Assembly (NCBI RefSeq): GCF_003441595.1
Contig: NZ_CP031848.1
Coordinates: 4,236,457 to 4,300,456 of the forward strand
Origin: Marinobacter sp. Arc7-DN-1
Lineage (GTDB): Bacteria; Pseudomonadota; Gammaproteobacteria; Pseudomonadales; Oleiphilaceae
Length of the DNA stretch: 64,000 nt
Direction of reading: 5' to 3'
Shown: positions 17,645 to 27,201 of the stretch, piece after piece
Position numbering within the stretch: the first letter of the stretch is position 1
Layout: every line of letters begins with the position of its first letter
Notes under the pieces: generated by a model
Seen by the model: the letters and a program-made list of their open reading frames with translations, nothing else
Databases searched by the model: none
What the model was told of the DNA's origin: nothing
Program-made: the position numbers and the translations under genes

Positions 17645-18240
17645 ACGCCAACCAGTTCCTCAAAGCAGTCTCACAGTTGCAGGGCTGGCGCGAATGCGCC
17701 TTCCTGCTCGCTCTGGCTGAGCGCTCATTCCCCAACTATGCCTTGTTCGCAGACGCTGTCGACCTGAAAACCGGTGCCAAAATGCGCCAGCTGCTGGATC
17801 TTGGCTGGGACCTGCTCCAGAAAGATGTTTCGGAGTCCGCCATCCCCCAGCTGCTGGCAAGGCTGGAGACCCTGTCTCCGGATGTGAACGCCTACGATGC
17901 CTACGGCGTCTACCCGGCCTTTGATTTCTGCCAGTTGCTGGAGCAGGCCCTGCTTAGTCGTCTGAACCCGGGTAAACACCGGGCAACCGACGCCTCGCAG
18001 ATGGCCACGGCAACGGTGATGAACTTCATTGAGCTTTCCGAGGGTGACGATCTCGACGAAGACGAGCTGGTTCGCTTGCTGGATCAACACCCCCTGATGA
18101 AAGAGGACAAGACCTTCCAGCGCGATCTGGTGCTTGCCCTCAAACGCCAGCGCACGCCTACCGATCAGTTCGTGGCCCGCCTGCGGGAAGACGCAGCCAA
18201 CGACGGCGTCAGCAACCTGGGCATCTCCCTCAACGAATAA
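17641..18240 (+). CDS. DUF416 (YjaG) family protein
   Basis: A 199-residue soluble protein, mostly helical by composition, with an acidic C-terminal third (SEGDDLDEDELV). It resembles the DUF416/YjaG family, whose function is unknown. The start at ATG 17641 is chosen over an upstream in-frame codon at 17425, which would run through dcd; it overlaps the dcd stop as ATGA, so the two are probably coupled. Confidence 0.8.
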   Translation: MNANQFLKAVSQLQGWRECAFLLALAERSFPNYALFADAVDLKTGAKMRQLLDLGWDLLQKDVSESAIPQLLARLETLSPDVNAYDAYGVYPAFDFCQLLEQALLSRLNPGKHRATDASQMATATVMNFIELSEGDDLDEDELVRLLDQHPLMKEDKTFQRDLVLALKRQRTPTDQFVARLREDAANDGVSNLGISLNE

Positions 18241-18315
18241 TCGAACAGCGCGCGGGCGAGCTACACTTTCAGTGTTCTTTATTGTTTTCAGCCCTGGTCA
18301 GACGGAATTTACCTC

Positions 18316-19593
18316 ATGAAACTCTCTGCATTTGGTCGCAAATTTACCGCCGATGCCGGTATTACGTCCCTGATGGATGACCTTGGTAATGCCATGGCAT
18401 CCGGCGACGACATGATCATGATGGGCGGCGGTAACCCGGGGCATATTCCCGAGATTCAGCAGCGAGTGCAGGAAATTCTGGCGGACATGAGTCGCAGCGA
18501 AAGCGATGTCCGGCGTCTGGTTGGCATTTACGATCCGCCCCAGGGCGAAAAGCAGTTTATCGCCGCGCTCGCCGAGATGCTGAACCGCGAGTACAACTGG
18601 GGCCTGAAACCCGGGAACATCGCGCTTACCAATGGCAGCCAGGCCGCCTTCTTCATGTTGTTCAACATGTTTGGCGGCGACTACGGTGAAGGTCAGCGCA
18701 AGCATATTCTGTTGCCTCTGGCACCGGAATACATCGGCTACGCCGACGCTGGCATCGAGCCTGGCCTGTTTCACGCGGTTCAGCCGGATATTTCCTTTAC
18801 CGATGCTCATGAATTCAAGTACCGGGTGGACTTTGATGCCGTGGAAGTGACCGGCGAGACGGGCGCTATCTGTGTGTCGCGGCCCACCAATCCGACCGGC
18901 AATGTGGTGACCGACGACGAGCTTGCGCGTCTTGAGCAACTGGCGCGTGACCACGACGTGCCCCTGATCGTTGACGGAGCCTATGGCACGCCGTTTCCCA
19001 GCCTGCTTTTTGTCGACGCAACGCCCACCTGGAACGAGCAGATTATCCTCTGCCTGAGTCTGTCGAAATTGGGCCTGCCAGCGGCGCGTACGGGTATTGT
19101 GATTGCGGCTGAGCCGATCATCAAGGCGCTCTCGGGCATTAACGCCATCGTGAACCTGGCCACGGGTAGTTTCGGAGCCATGCTGGCGGATCCGCTGGTC
19201 AGGTCCGGCGAGATCCTCTCGCTGAGCCGCGAGGTGGTATGCCCATTCTACAAGGCGAAAATGCAGAAGGCGGTAGCAGTTTTTCGGGACGCCATGGGGG
19301 AGGACAGTTGCCGCTGGTATCTCCACAAGCCGGAGGGCGCGATGTTTCTCTGGTTGTGGTTCCCGGATCTGCCGATCACCAGCCTTGAGTTGTACCAGCG
19401 ACTGAAAGCCCGTGGTGTGCTGGTTGTTTCCGGCCATTATTTCTTTCCGGGGCTGCCGGAGGACGGCTGGAAACACCGGCACGAGTGCCTGCGTGTGACC
19501 TACTCCCAGGACGATGAGCGGGTTGCCGAGGGTCTGAGGATCATCGCGGATGAAGTCAAAGCCGTCTGGCGTGAGGCTGGGCGCGAGGTTTAG
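18316..19593 (+). CDS. avtA: valine--pyruvate transaminase
   Basis: AvtA is a class I aminotransferase that uses pyridoxal phosphate to interconvert valine plus pyruvate with ketoisovalerate plus alanine. It has 425 residues. The PLP lysine lies in LCLSLSKLGLPAARTGI, the NPTGNVVTDDEL motif binds substrate, and MMGGGNPGHIPEI at the N-terminus is typical of AvtA. It converges on the DUF3108 gene and overlaps its end by 4 nt. Confidence 0.95.
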   Translation: MKLSAFGRKFTADAGITSLMDDLGNAMASGDDMIMMGGGNPGHIPEIQQRVQEILADMSRSESDVRRLVGIYDPPQGEKQFIAALAEMLNREYNWGLKPGNIALTNGSQAAFFMLFNMFGGDYGEGQRKHILLPLAPEYIGYADAGIEPGLFHAVQPDISFTDAHEFKYRVDFDAVEVTGETGAICVSRPTNPTGNVVTDDELARLEQLARDHDVPLIVDGAYGTPFPSLLFVDATPTWNEQIILCLSLSKLGLPAARTGIVIAAEPIIKALSGINAIVNLATGSFGAMLADPLVRSGEILSLSREVVCPFYKAKMQKAVAVFRDAMGEDSCRWYLHKPEGAMFLWLWFPDLPITSLELYQRLKARGVLVVSGHYFFPGLPEDGWKHRHECLRVTYSQDDERVAEGLRIIADEVKAVWREAGREV

Positions 19594-20318
19594 GGCCCGA
19601 AATCCGCCGCTTCCAGTTTCAGCTCGTAGCTGCTGCCGTCTGGTTCCACCTGTCGCAGCCGCACGAGAAGGAAATCCTGCTCGGGCGAGAACCACATCAG
19701 GGTCTGGCGCTTCGAGTCCTCCCGAACCTTTTCCGCTTTCAGAAAGGCTGTTCCGTCGCCACCGGTGCTTGTAGCCTCGCCGTTTATGACGGCAAAACGC
19801 TCATCATCAACTGACCGGCCATTAATGACCTTGTAGGTCATATCACGTTCGCCGTTGCGGATATCCTGATGCAACTGGAGCTGGTAGCCGAGCGGATCCA
19901 GGACCCCTTCCTCCAGTTCGATTTCAAAGCGCTTGCCCTTGTACTCTCCGGTGGCCACACCTGTCGACCAGTCGAAATCGATGGAATGCTTCCGATCCTT
20001 TATCAGAAACCCGGAAAGGTGGTAGCGGTACCTCATCGGCACGACCCGACCGTTTTCCCATCTGAGGATCAGGGATTCATCAATGCTGGCAATAAAGGAA
20101 TCAACATCGGTTCGGTAGAGCCAGATATCGTTGCCCTGAGATGTCAGAGTCCGTTTTGCGGTGCCACTGAGGGAGATGCCTTTTTCCATGGCCGCTGTGT
20201 AGCTGGCTTCAAAGGGTGTAAGCCCCGTGTCCGACTCCGCCTGGACGGAGCCTGCCAGAATGCCGAGGCAGAGCGACAATGCTGCGCCCCGGAGTTTGGA
20301 GGTTAGTAGTGAGTGCAT
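19590..20318 (-). CDS. exported DUF3108 protein
   Basis: A 242-residue protein with a signal peptide (SKLRGAALSLCLGILAGSVQA) and a beta-rich mature region beginning FEASYTAAMEKGISLSGTAKRTL, typical of DUF3108, a periplasmic or outer-membrane-associated family of unknown role. DUF3108 genes often sit beside purN and purM, as here. ATG 20318 was preferred to the in-frame TTG at 20336. Confidence 0.82.
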   Translation of the reverse strand: MHSLLTSKLRGAALSLCLGILAGSVQAESDTGLTPFEASYTAAMEKGISLSGTAKRTLTSQGNDIWLYRTDVDSFIASIDESLILRWENGRVVPMRYRYHLSGFLIKDRKHSIDFDWSTGVATGEYKGKRFEIELEEGVLDPLGYQLQLHQDIRNGERDMTYKVINGRSVDDERFAVINGEATSTGGDGTAFLKAEKVREDSKRQTLMWFSPEQDFLLVRLRQVEPDGSSYELKLEAADFGP

Positions 20319-20408
20319 ATAGCTAAACCCGAACAAATACCGTCATCGATGGCGACAGTGTAGCTGCCCGGGTGAGATACGGAGATGACAATTCGTTCAG
20401 GCGATGGA

Positions 20409-21071
20409 TCAGTTATCGGGCAGGCGCATGGGCGCGTTCAGGGGCTCTCCGTCAAACATCACGTAATCGCTGCCCAACTGAACCCGGCCCTCGCAGAACC
20501 AGCGGACTACGATGGGGTAAAGAACGTGTTCCTTTTCCTGAACTTTCTCCGCCAGGGACTCCGGGGTATCGTCGGGTGCGATCGACACCTCTGCCTGGGT
20601 GATGACCGGCCCGCCGTCCAGTTCCTCTGTCACGAAGTGGATGGAGACCCCATGAACTTTGTCGCCGGCTTCCAGCGCTCGTTGATGGGTCTTCAGACCG
20701 GTGTACTTCGGCAGCAGAGAAGGGTGGATGTTCAGCATCTTGCCCCGGAAGGCGCGGACGAAACCGGTGGTCAGGATCCGCATGAAACCTGCCAGCACGA
20801 TCAGATCCGGGTTATGGCGGAGAATCTCCGCCATAAGGGAAGCATCAAACTCCTCACGGGAGCCGAAATCCTTGTGGTTTACCACGAAGGCTTCAATGTT
20901 GGCCTGGGCTGCACGCTCCAGGGCGAAGGCCCCCGGCTGGTTACAGCCGACCGCAACAATCTGCCCGGGAAATTCCCGTTCACGGCTCGCGTCGATCAGT
21001 GCCTGCAGGTTGGTGCCGCTGCCGGAGGCTAACACCAGGATTCTCGGTAATGGGGTCTGATCTGCCTTCAT
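20409..21071 (-). CDS. purN: phosphoribosylglycinamide formyltransferase
   Basis: PurN formylates GAR with 10-formyl-tetrahydrofolate in purine synthesis. The 220 residues include VLASGSGTNLQALID (phosphate loop), NIHPSLLPKYTGLKTHQRAL with the catalytic Asn-His pair, and the conserved aspartate in VTEELDGGPVI. Its start overlaps the purM stop by four bases. Confidence 0.97.
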   Translation of the reverse strand: MKADQTPLPRILVLASGSGTNLQALIDASREREFPGQIVAVGCNQPGAFALERAAQANIEAFVVNHKDFGSREEFDASLMAEILRHNPDLIVLAGFMRILTTGFVRAFRGKMLNIHPSLLPKYTGLKTHQRALEAGDKVHGVSIHFVTEELDGGPVITQAEVSIAPDDTPESLAEKVQEKEHVLYPIVVRWFCEGRVQLGSDYVMFDGEPLNAPMRLPDN

Positions 21072-22132
21072 GCCGACAGAAGTCCGGGTGCGTAGCGAAC
21101 GGATGCCTCTGCGTCTTCGCTGTCCGCACTTTCGATGATACCGACCTGCCAGGCATGTTCGCCCAGTGCTTTGAGGGTATCCAGAGCCAGCTCCTTCTGG
21201 TTGGCAGGTACGCAGACGATCATGCCGATGCCGCAGTTAAAGGTACGGTACATCTCCTCGCTGGCCACACCGCCATTGTCCTTGAGCCACTGGAATACCG
21301 GAGGCAGCGTCCAGCTCGCGGTATCGATTGCGGCCACGCTGCCCCTTGGCAGTACCCGGGGAATGTTCTCTGGCAGTCCGCCGCCGGTGATATGGGACAG
21401 TGCACGCACGTCCACTTCACGAATGAGTTGAAGAAGATTTTTCACGTAAATCCGGGTGGGTGCCATCAGGGCGTTGGCCAGGGTGGTCTCGCCCATGGGC
21501 TGATTCAGGTCGGCGCTGCTCACTTCCAGGATTTTCCGGATCAGCGAATAGCCATTCGAGTGGGGGCCGGATGATCCCAGTGCGAGCAGGCTATCGCCGG
21601 ACTGAACCCGGCTTCCGTCGATGATTTCACTGCGCTCGGCAACGCCGACACAGAAGCCCGCCAGGTCGTAGTCGTCGCCCTCGTACATGCCCGGCATCTC
21701 GGCAGTCTCGCCGCCCACCAGCGCACAGCCGGCCTGTTCGCAGCCTTCACCGATTCCGCCAACCACCTGGGCGGCAACATCGACGTTGAGTCTGCCGGTG
21801 GCGTAGTAATCCAGGAAAAACAGGGGTTCGGCACCGCCGACAACCAGATCGTTCACGCACATGGCGACCAGATCGATGCCAATGCTGTCGTGCTTGTTCA
21901 GTTGCATCGCCAGTCTGAGTTTGGTGCCCACCCCGTCGGTTCCGGAAACCAGAACCGGCTCATTGTAGCCGGCAGGAATCGAGACCATGGCGCCGAAGCC
22001 GCCGAGGCCGCCCAGAACTTCCGGGCGGCGGGTGCGCGCTGCGGTGTCCTTGATGCGGCTGACGAGTTCATTGCCGGCGTCTATATCAACGCCGGCATCA
22101 CGGTAGGTCAGGGAGGGCTTCTGTTCGCTCAT
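21068..22132 (-). CDS. purM: phosphoribosylformylglycinamidine cyclo-ligase
   Basis: PurM (AIR synthetase) closes the imidazole ring with ATP. The start at ATG 22132 gives 354 residues beginning MSEQKPSLTYRDAGVDIDAG, which fits the family; the longer frame to 22249 has no family match. The motifs VSGTDGVGTKLRLA and GGETAEMPGMYE are clear. purM-purN is the usual operon. Confidence 0.97.
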   Translation of the reverse strand: MSEQKPSLTYRDAGVDIDAGNELVSRIKDTAARTRRPEVLGGLGGFGAMVSIPAGYNEPVLVSGTDGVGTKLRLAMQLNKHDSIGIDLVAMCVNDLVVGGAEPLFFLDYYATGRLNVDVAAQVVGGIGEGCEQAGCALVGGETAEMPGMYEGDDYDLAGFCVGVAERSEIIDGSRVQSGDSLLALGSSGPHSNGYSLIRKILEVSSADLNQPMGETTLANALMAPTRIYVKNLLQLIREVDVRALSHITGGGLPENIPRVLPRGSVAAIDTASWTLPPVFQWLKDNGGVASEEMYRTFNCGIGMIVCVPANQKELALDTLKALGEHAWQVGIIESADSEDAEASVRYAPGLLSA

Positions 22133-22291
22133 GGTGTACTTAACCGTTGGCCAGTGGGTCAGGTGGCGGATTTTAACAGGTGCAGTGTGGTGCTCCAAAT
22201 GTATATTGCTTTTCTGAAACCCGGCGCCGCTACTCACACTCTGGACCATGGTGTATCCTATGCGCCATTCATGCGAACTGCAGGGTGTTTC

Positions 22292-23632
22292 ATGTCAGTA
22301 TCAGGACAAAAGCCGGCACATACATCAGTATCGGCAGCGTGGGTGTTTGTGTTGTTCACGTTTCTGCTGGGCGGGGTTTCCGGCCCGGCAGCCGCGGTAA
22401 CGGTATCCGGCCTGTATTCTGCCAGGGTGCCCGTGGGCGGATCTTCCCCGGGCCAGCTTGCTGAAGGGTATTCAGATGGTTTGAGCCAGGTTCTGGTGCG
22501 TGTCTCGGGCACCAGGGACGTGCTGTCCCTGGAAGGCGTCGAAGCGCTGCTGTCTGACGCTGAGTCCTTGCTGCTATCTTATCAGGTAGTCCGGGACGAC
22601 TCCGGTCAGAGCGTCCTGGACATGTCTTTCGGCGCGGTAGGTGTAAACCGGGCCCTGGCGTCAGTCAACGCGCCGGTGTGGGGCGCCAACCGCCCACTGA
22701 CGCTTGCATGGATTGCGGCCGAGGAGCGTGGCTCCCGTACACTGATAACCGATGATACGCTGGGGGCTACCCTGCGCGTGCAGGAAACCAGCGGAACCTG
22801 GCAGGCCGCCTTTGACGCGGCAGCGAGAAAGCGGGGGCTGCCGGTGGCGCTGCCTCCAGCAAGTTTCACCACCGATCGGGAACTTTTGTCAGATATCTGG
22901 GGTCAGTTTGTTGGCCGGGTGAAGGCCGCATCGGGTGATCTGGAGCACGATGTGCTGGCGTTGGTGCGGGTCAGCCGCAGTGGTGAGCAGTGGCGTGCCG
23001 GTTGGGTTTTTGATGGCATGTCGATGAATTCGGGCGAGGAATCGGTAACCGGCCCGACCCCCGACGCTCTGGCCGAGGCGATGATTAATCGCTGGGCCGA
23101 GCTGTACGCCAGTCGCTATGCCGTTGACGCTGCAGAGGTTGGCGAGTCCCCGCAAGTGGATATTGTGGTGCGTGGTGTGACTTCGCTGGAGGACTATGCC
23201 AGGGTCAATCAGGTTCTCGGGGGGCTGACGCCGGTGGTCAGTGTGGGTGCACACCGGGTACGGGAAGACCAACTGACTCTGAGAGTCGCTTTTTCCGGTG
23301 AGCTGGATCAGCTCAGGGAATATATTGCCCTCGATCCGAGATTCGTCTCCCTGGGAACGGAAAACCCGTCTGTTCCGGCGGAAGTTCCGTCGGTAACAAG
23401 TCAGCCGTCGGCCGCGCCAGAAACGGAAACCGCCCAGGAAAGCGCCACTGAGCAACCGGCAGGCGCAGGGTCGCCGTTATCGTCAGGAGAATCAGAAAGC
23501 CCGTCCCTGTTTACCTACCAGCCGGTGCCCGTTGATGAAGAGGATGCCAGGCAGGCGTTCGAATCCCTGTACCAGGTTCTGTATTATCGTTGGCAACCGT
23601 CTTCTGTCATCGGGAGCGATGGCGGAGAGTAA
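22292..23632 (+). CDS. DUF2066 domain-containing exported protein
   Basis: A protein of about 446 residues with a signal peptide-like N-terminus (AAWVFVLFTFLLGGVSGPAAA), then VSGLYSARVPVGG, the start of the DUF2066 region. The family is of unknown function and commonly lies between purM and a CDP-alcohol phosphatidyltransferase plus hda, as here. The last third is Pro/Ala/Glu/Ser-rich linker. ATG 22271 and 22292 are both possible starts; the long upstream frame overlaps purM and is not used. Confidence 0.82.
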   Translation: MSVSGQKPAHTSVSAAWVFVLFTFLLGGVSGPAAAVTVSGLYSARVPVGGSSPGQLAEGYSDGLSQVLVRVSGTRDVLSLEGVEALLSDAESLLLSYQVVRDDSGQSVLDMSFGAVGVNRALASVNAPVWGANRPLTLAWIAAEERGSRTLITDDTLGATLRVQETSGTWQAAFDAAARKRGLPVALPPASFTTDRELLSDIWGQFVGRVKAASGDLEHDVLALVRVSRSGEQWRAGWVFDGMSMNSGEESVTGPTPDALAEAMINRWAELYASRYAVDAAEVGESPQVDIVVRGVTSLEDYARVNQVLGGLTPVVSVGAHRVREDQLTLRVAFSGELDQLREYIALDPRFVSLGTENPSVPAEVPSVTSQPSAAPETETAQESATEQPAGAGSPLSSGESESPSLFTYQPVPVDEEDARQAFESLYQVLYYRWQPSSVIGSDGGE

Positions 23633-23653
23633 GACGTTACCGGAGGGAGTCTT

Positions 23654-24214
23654 TTGAATTTGCACAGCTGGCGCTGGATTCCCAATGCCCTGACGTTTCT
23701 GCGCATTCTTCTGATAGCTCCCTTTGCAGGCGCGTTGCTGGCCGGAGATTACCGGTGGGCACTGGTGATTTTTTTTCTGGCGGCTGGCACGGATGCAATT
23801 GACGGGTTCCTGGCGCGGCACTTTAACTGGCGCACCAGGCTCGGAGCAATTGCCGATCCACTTGCCGACAAGGCCCTACTGATCACCGCCTACCTTATGC
23901 TTACACTGACCTCCGTTCTGCCGGTCTGGCTGTTCATGGTGGTTCTGGGGCGGGACCTGCTGATCGTGGCAGGCGCGCTGGCATACCATTATAGCGTTGG
24001 CCGCTACGATATGGAGCCGAGTATCCCTGGTAAGGTGAATACCTTCGTTCAGATTCTGGTGGCACTGGCGATCATTGTGCTGCTGGCCGATTTGTCCATG
24101 CCGACCTGGGTGGTGGATGCCGGCATCGTGCTGGTCGCCGCCTCGGCGGTGTTCAGTGGTGTTCATTACCTTTGTGTCTGGGGTTTGCGGGCCTGGAGGG
24201 CCAAACGGTCATGA
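23654..24214 (+). CDS. CDP-alcohol phosphatidyltransferase family membrane protein
   Basis: A 186-residue integral membrane enzyme. The motif DGFLARHFNWRTRLGAIADP followed by LAD fits D-G-x2-A-R-x8-G-x3-D-x3-D, the CDP-alcohol transferase signature. It is similar to PgsA (phosphatidylglycerophosphate synthase), but the substrate cannot be fixed from sequence. The start is TTG 23654, preceded by GGAGGGAG. Its stop overlaps the hda start. Confidence 0.87.
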   Translation: MNLHSWRWIPNALTFLRILLIAPFAGALLAGDYRWALVIFFLAAGTDAIDGFLARHFNWRTRLGAIADPLADKALLITAYLMLTLTSVLPVWLFMVVLGRDLLIVAGALAYHYSVGRYDMEPSIPGKVNTFVQILVALAIIVLLADLSMPTWVVDAGIVLVAASAVFSGVHYLCVWGLRAWRAKRS

Positions 24215-24909
24215 GTGCATCCCAGCTGGTACTTGGCGTCAAGCTGCGTGACGATGCGCGCTTTGATAACTTCCACGGTGATCGCAACACGGATGCCGCG
24301 AAACGTCTGGAGGCGGTGTGTCATCGGCCCGCCAGGGTTCCCGTGGTTGTTCTGTGCGGAGATTCCGATACCGGGAAAAGTCACCTCCTGCAGGCGGTTT
24401 GCCATCGCAGCGAAAACCGTGGCAAGACTGCGGTCTGCATCAGTATTGCCGAGCTGCACCCCTTTGGCCCCGGGGCACTTTCCGGCCTTGAGGCCCAGGA
24501 CATCATTTGTCTGGATGACCTGGATCGCATTGCGGGTGACCGGTTGTGGGAAGAAGCCATCTTCCATTTGTATAACCGGATACAGGACCAGGGCGGACTG
24601 TTGGTGGTGGGTTTGTCGGACCTGCCCGCCAACCTGCCGTTCGAATTGCCAGACTTGGTATCGCGGCTGAGCCACGGCCTGACCATCCAGCTGGGGATCT
24701 ACCGGGACGACGATCGACTGAAGATTCTGATGGCGCGGGCGGAAAAACGCGGTCTGGTGATGGCGGATGACGTCGCCGGCTACATTATGCGCCGGGCTCC
24801 CAGGCGGCTTGGGGATTTGCTGGGCATTCTGGATATACTGGATGAAAATTCACTTCAGGCGCAGCGAAGACTCACGATCCCGTTTGTGAAAACGGTCATG
24901 GGGTGGTGA
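24211..24909 (+). CDS. hda: DnaA regulatory inactivator Hda
   Basis: Hda is a DnaA-like AAA+ protein that, with the sliding clamp, promotes hydrolysis of DnaA-ATP and limits re-initiation. The 232 residues show a Walker A region GDSDTGKSHLLQA, Walker B IICLDDLDRI, and the DnaA-like C-terminal RAPRRLGDLLGILDILD. It begins with a short clamp-binding-type N-terminus (QLVLGV). It overlaps the preceding gene as ATGA. Confidence 0.93.
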   Translation: MSASQLVLGVKLRDDARFDNFHGDRNTDAAKRLEAVCHRPARVPVVVLCGDSDTGKSHLLQAVCHRSENRGKTAVCISIAELHPFGPGALSGLEAQDIICLDDLDRIAGDRLWEEAIFHLYNRIQDQGGLLVVGLSDLPANLPFELPDLVSRLSHGLTIQLGIYRDDDRLKILMARAEKRGLVMADDVAGYIMRRAPRRLGDLLGILDILDENSLQAQRRLTIPFVKTVMGW

Positions 24910-24971
24910 AAGCCCGCGAAGCTATAGTGGCATCATAAAGAACGATACGTGCTTATTAGGGGAGAGACGAA

Positions 24972-25769
24972 ATGAGACGGGTGGTATTCAACCAGAAAGG
25001 CGGTGTCGGCAAGTCCAGTATTACCTGCAATCTTGCCGCTATCAGTGCAGCTCGGGGAAAACGAACATTGGTTGTGGACCTGGACCCCCAGGGGAACTCC
25101 ACCCATTATTTGCTGGGAAAGCCGGCCAGTGAGCTCAAGGACACTGCCGCTGATCTGCTTGAACAGACCGTCGCATTTACAGTATTCAATCGCCGCCCGG
25201 ACGAATTCGTTCACGCAACACCGTTCAAAAACCTGTTTGTGATGCCGTCCAGTCCGGAGCTGGACTTCCTTGAGCGCAAGCTGGAGGCCAAGCACAAGAT
25301 CTACAAGCTGCGCGAAGCCCTTAAAAAGCTGGAGGAAACCTTTGACGCCATCTACATCGATACGGCGCCTGCGCTCAACTTTTACACCCGGTCGGCACTC
25401 ATTGCGGCCCAGCGCTGCCTGATCCCGTTCGATTGTGACGATTTTTCCCGTCAGGCTCTGTACAACATTCTCAATGAGATCCGTGATCTTCAGGAAGACC
25501 ACAACGAAGACCTGGTTGTTGAGGGAATTATCGCCAATCAGTTCCAGCCCCGGGCCAGTTTGCCGAGACAGCTGGTCAGGGAGCTCATCGAAGAAGGCTT
25601 GCCCGTGTTGCCGGTGAGGCTATCGAGCTCCGTGAAAATGAAAGAGTCCCATCAGAGCCGGCAGCCCCTGATTCATATGGCGCCCAAGCACCCTCTGACA
25701 CGCCAGTACGAGGACCTGTTTCGGGTTCTGCATGGCGAAACAGTGGAGCTGGAGCCACTGATTGACTGA
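24972..25769 (+). CDS. ParA-family ATPase (orphan)
   Basis: A 265-residue ParA/MinD-type ATPase with a deviant Walker A (NQKGGVGKSSITCNLA), the switch region VVDLDPQGNSTHYLLG and Walker B-like DAIYIDTAPALNFYTRSAL. There is no N-terminal helix-turn-helix and no ParB beside it, so it is more like the non-plasmid ParA proteins that position cellular cargo. Its cargo is not evident. It is followed 12 nt later by a YqcC-like gene. Confidence 0.88.
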   Translation: MRRVVFNQKGGVGKSSITCNLAAISAARGKRTLVVDLDPQGNSTHYLLGKPASELKDTAADLLEQTVAFTVFNRRPDEFVHATPFKNLFVMPSSPELDFLERKLEAKHKIYKLREALKKLEETFDAIYIDTAPALNFYTRSALIAAQRCLIPFDCDDFSRQALYNILNEIRDLQEDHNEDLVVEGIIANQFQPRASLPRQLVRELIEEGLPVLPVRLSSSVKMKESHQSRQPLIHMAPKHPLTRQYEDLFRVLHGETVELEPLID

Positions 25770-25781
25770 AGTGAGACTGAT

Positions 25782-26117
25782 ATGACCAAACCCGATCATC
25801 CGATCAGGCAGGTTGCAGACAGCCTGTTGAACATTGAGATGGAATTACGGCAACTCGGGCTTTGGGAGTCGGAGTTGCCGCCTGAACAGGCTTTTCAGAG
25901 CACCAAGCCGTTTTGCATCGATACCCTGGAGTTCCACCAGTGGCTGCAGTTTGTGTTTGTGGCCAGAATGAAGGTGATTATTGAGAACGACCACCCGCTG
26001 CCGGCGGTTTCCGGCATGGCGCCCATGGCTGAGGAGCATTTTCGTGGCCGGCCAGAGCCCGGGAGCGCGCTGGTCAGGGAGCTGGAGGAAATCGACCGTT
26101 TGCTGTCCGGAGGCTGA
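25782..26117 (+). CDS. YqcC (DUF446) family protein
   Basis: A 111-residue soluble protein resembling YqcC, with the conserved core PFCIDTLEFHQWLQFVFVARM. Family function is unknown; it often accompanies pseudouridine synthase TruC, but here it follows a ParA-like gene. It ends at the base before the nadC stop on the opposite strand. Confidence 0.85.
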   Translation: MTKPDHPIRQVADSLLNIEMELRQLGLWESELPPEQAFQSTKPFCIDTLEFHQWLQFVFVARMKVIIENDHPLPAVSGMAPMAEEHFRGRPEPGSALVRELEEIDRLLSGG

Positions 26118-26957
26118 TCAGTCCAGCCTCATGGACAGATCCACGGCCCTGATGTCTTTGGTCAGTGCGCCAATCGAGATGAAATCCACGCCGGTTTCCG
26201 CGATCGGGACCAGGGTGGTTGAGTTAATCCCGCCAGAGGCCTCAAGTTTTGCCCTGCCAGCGGTCCTGGCGACCGCCGTGCGCATGTCTTCCAGCGAAAA
26301 TTCGTCCAGCATGATGATGTCTGCCCCTGCATTCAGGGCCTGGTCCAGTTCGTCAAGGTTTTCGGTTTCCACTTCAACGGGTTTGCCCGGTGCGATCCGG
26401 TGAGCCGCCAGAATGGCATCGGCTATGGAGCCGCACGCGGCAATGTGGTTTTCCTTGATCAGAAACGCATCCCACAGGCCGATGCGATGGTTGTAACAGC
26501 CACCACAGGTAACCGCGTATTTCTGGGCCAGGCGCAGCCCGGGCAGGGTTTTCCGGGTATCAAGCAGGCGAACGCCAGTATGGGCCACCCTGGCCGCATA
26601 TCCGGCGCAGGCGGTGGCGACGCCAGAGAGGGTCTGTAACCAGTTAAGGGCCGACCGTTCCGAGGTGAGCAAGCTTCTTGCGGGGCCTTCCATGGTGAAA
26701 AGTACCTGATCGGGTGACGCGGTTTCGCCATCGGTAACCTGCCAGCTAAGCGTCACCGAAGGATCAACCTGCCGGAAAACCTCTTCAACCCACTGACGAC
26801 CGGCGATGGTGGCGGCTTCCCGGGTAATAACCCGGCCGCTGGCGCGCTTTTCCGGCGGTATAAGCTTGGCCGTGATATCGCCGTCTCCAATATCTTCCCG
26901 CAGACTCTGGGCAACATTTTCGATTCTGGCCTGGCGGAGGATTTCTGCGGTGATCAT
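26118..26957 (-). CDS. nadC: nicotinate-nucleotide pyrophosphorylase (carboxylating)
   Basis: NadC converts quinolinate and PRPP to nicotinate mononucleotide in NAD synthesis. The 279-residue protein carries LLDTRKTLPGLRLAQKYAV, GGCYNHRIGLWDAFLIKENH, and EVETENLDELDQAL, all core quinolinate phosphoribosyltransferase motifs. It is divergent from the DUF1631 gene across 244 nt, with no further gene visible there. Confidence 0.96.
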   Translation of the reverse strand: MITAEILRQARIENVAQSLREDIGDGDITAKLIPPEKRASGRVITREAATIAGRQWVEEVFRQVDPSVTLSWQVTDGETASPDQVLFTMEGPARSLLTSERSALNWLQTLSGVATACAGYAARVAHTGVRLLDTRKTLPGLRLAQKYAVTCGGCYNHRIGLWDAFLIKENHIAACGSIADAILAAHRIAPGKPVEVETENLDELDQALNAGADIIMLDEFSLEDMRTAVARTAGRAKLEASGGINSTTLVPIAETGVDFISIGALTKDIRAVDLSMRLD

Positions 26958-27201
26958 AGGGAAGAGCGTCCGGTCGTTTGGGATGGAACAATGTTGAGGC
27001 TGGTCATTCTATAGGGCACTCGGGGAATCGCCAAACGCTCGCCGCCTGCCTGCTACTCTTAATGTTGGGCTGCTAAAGTGTGATGCAGGTCAGGTCTACA
27101 CAAAAGGTGACAAATTCTGACACAACCTGACGCAGGCAGCTCGTATCATGTGAGGTGGAAAGAAGTTCAGATATTGGCCGATCAAGACCCGGAGCAGCTT
27201 C

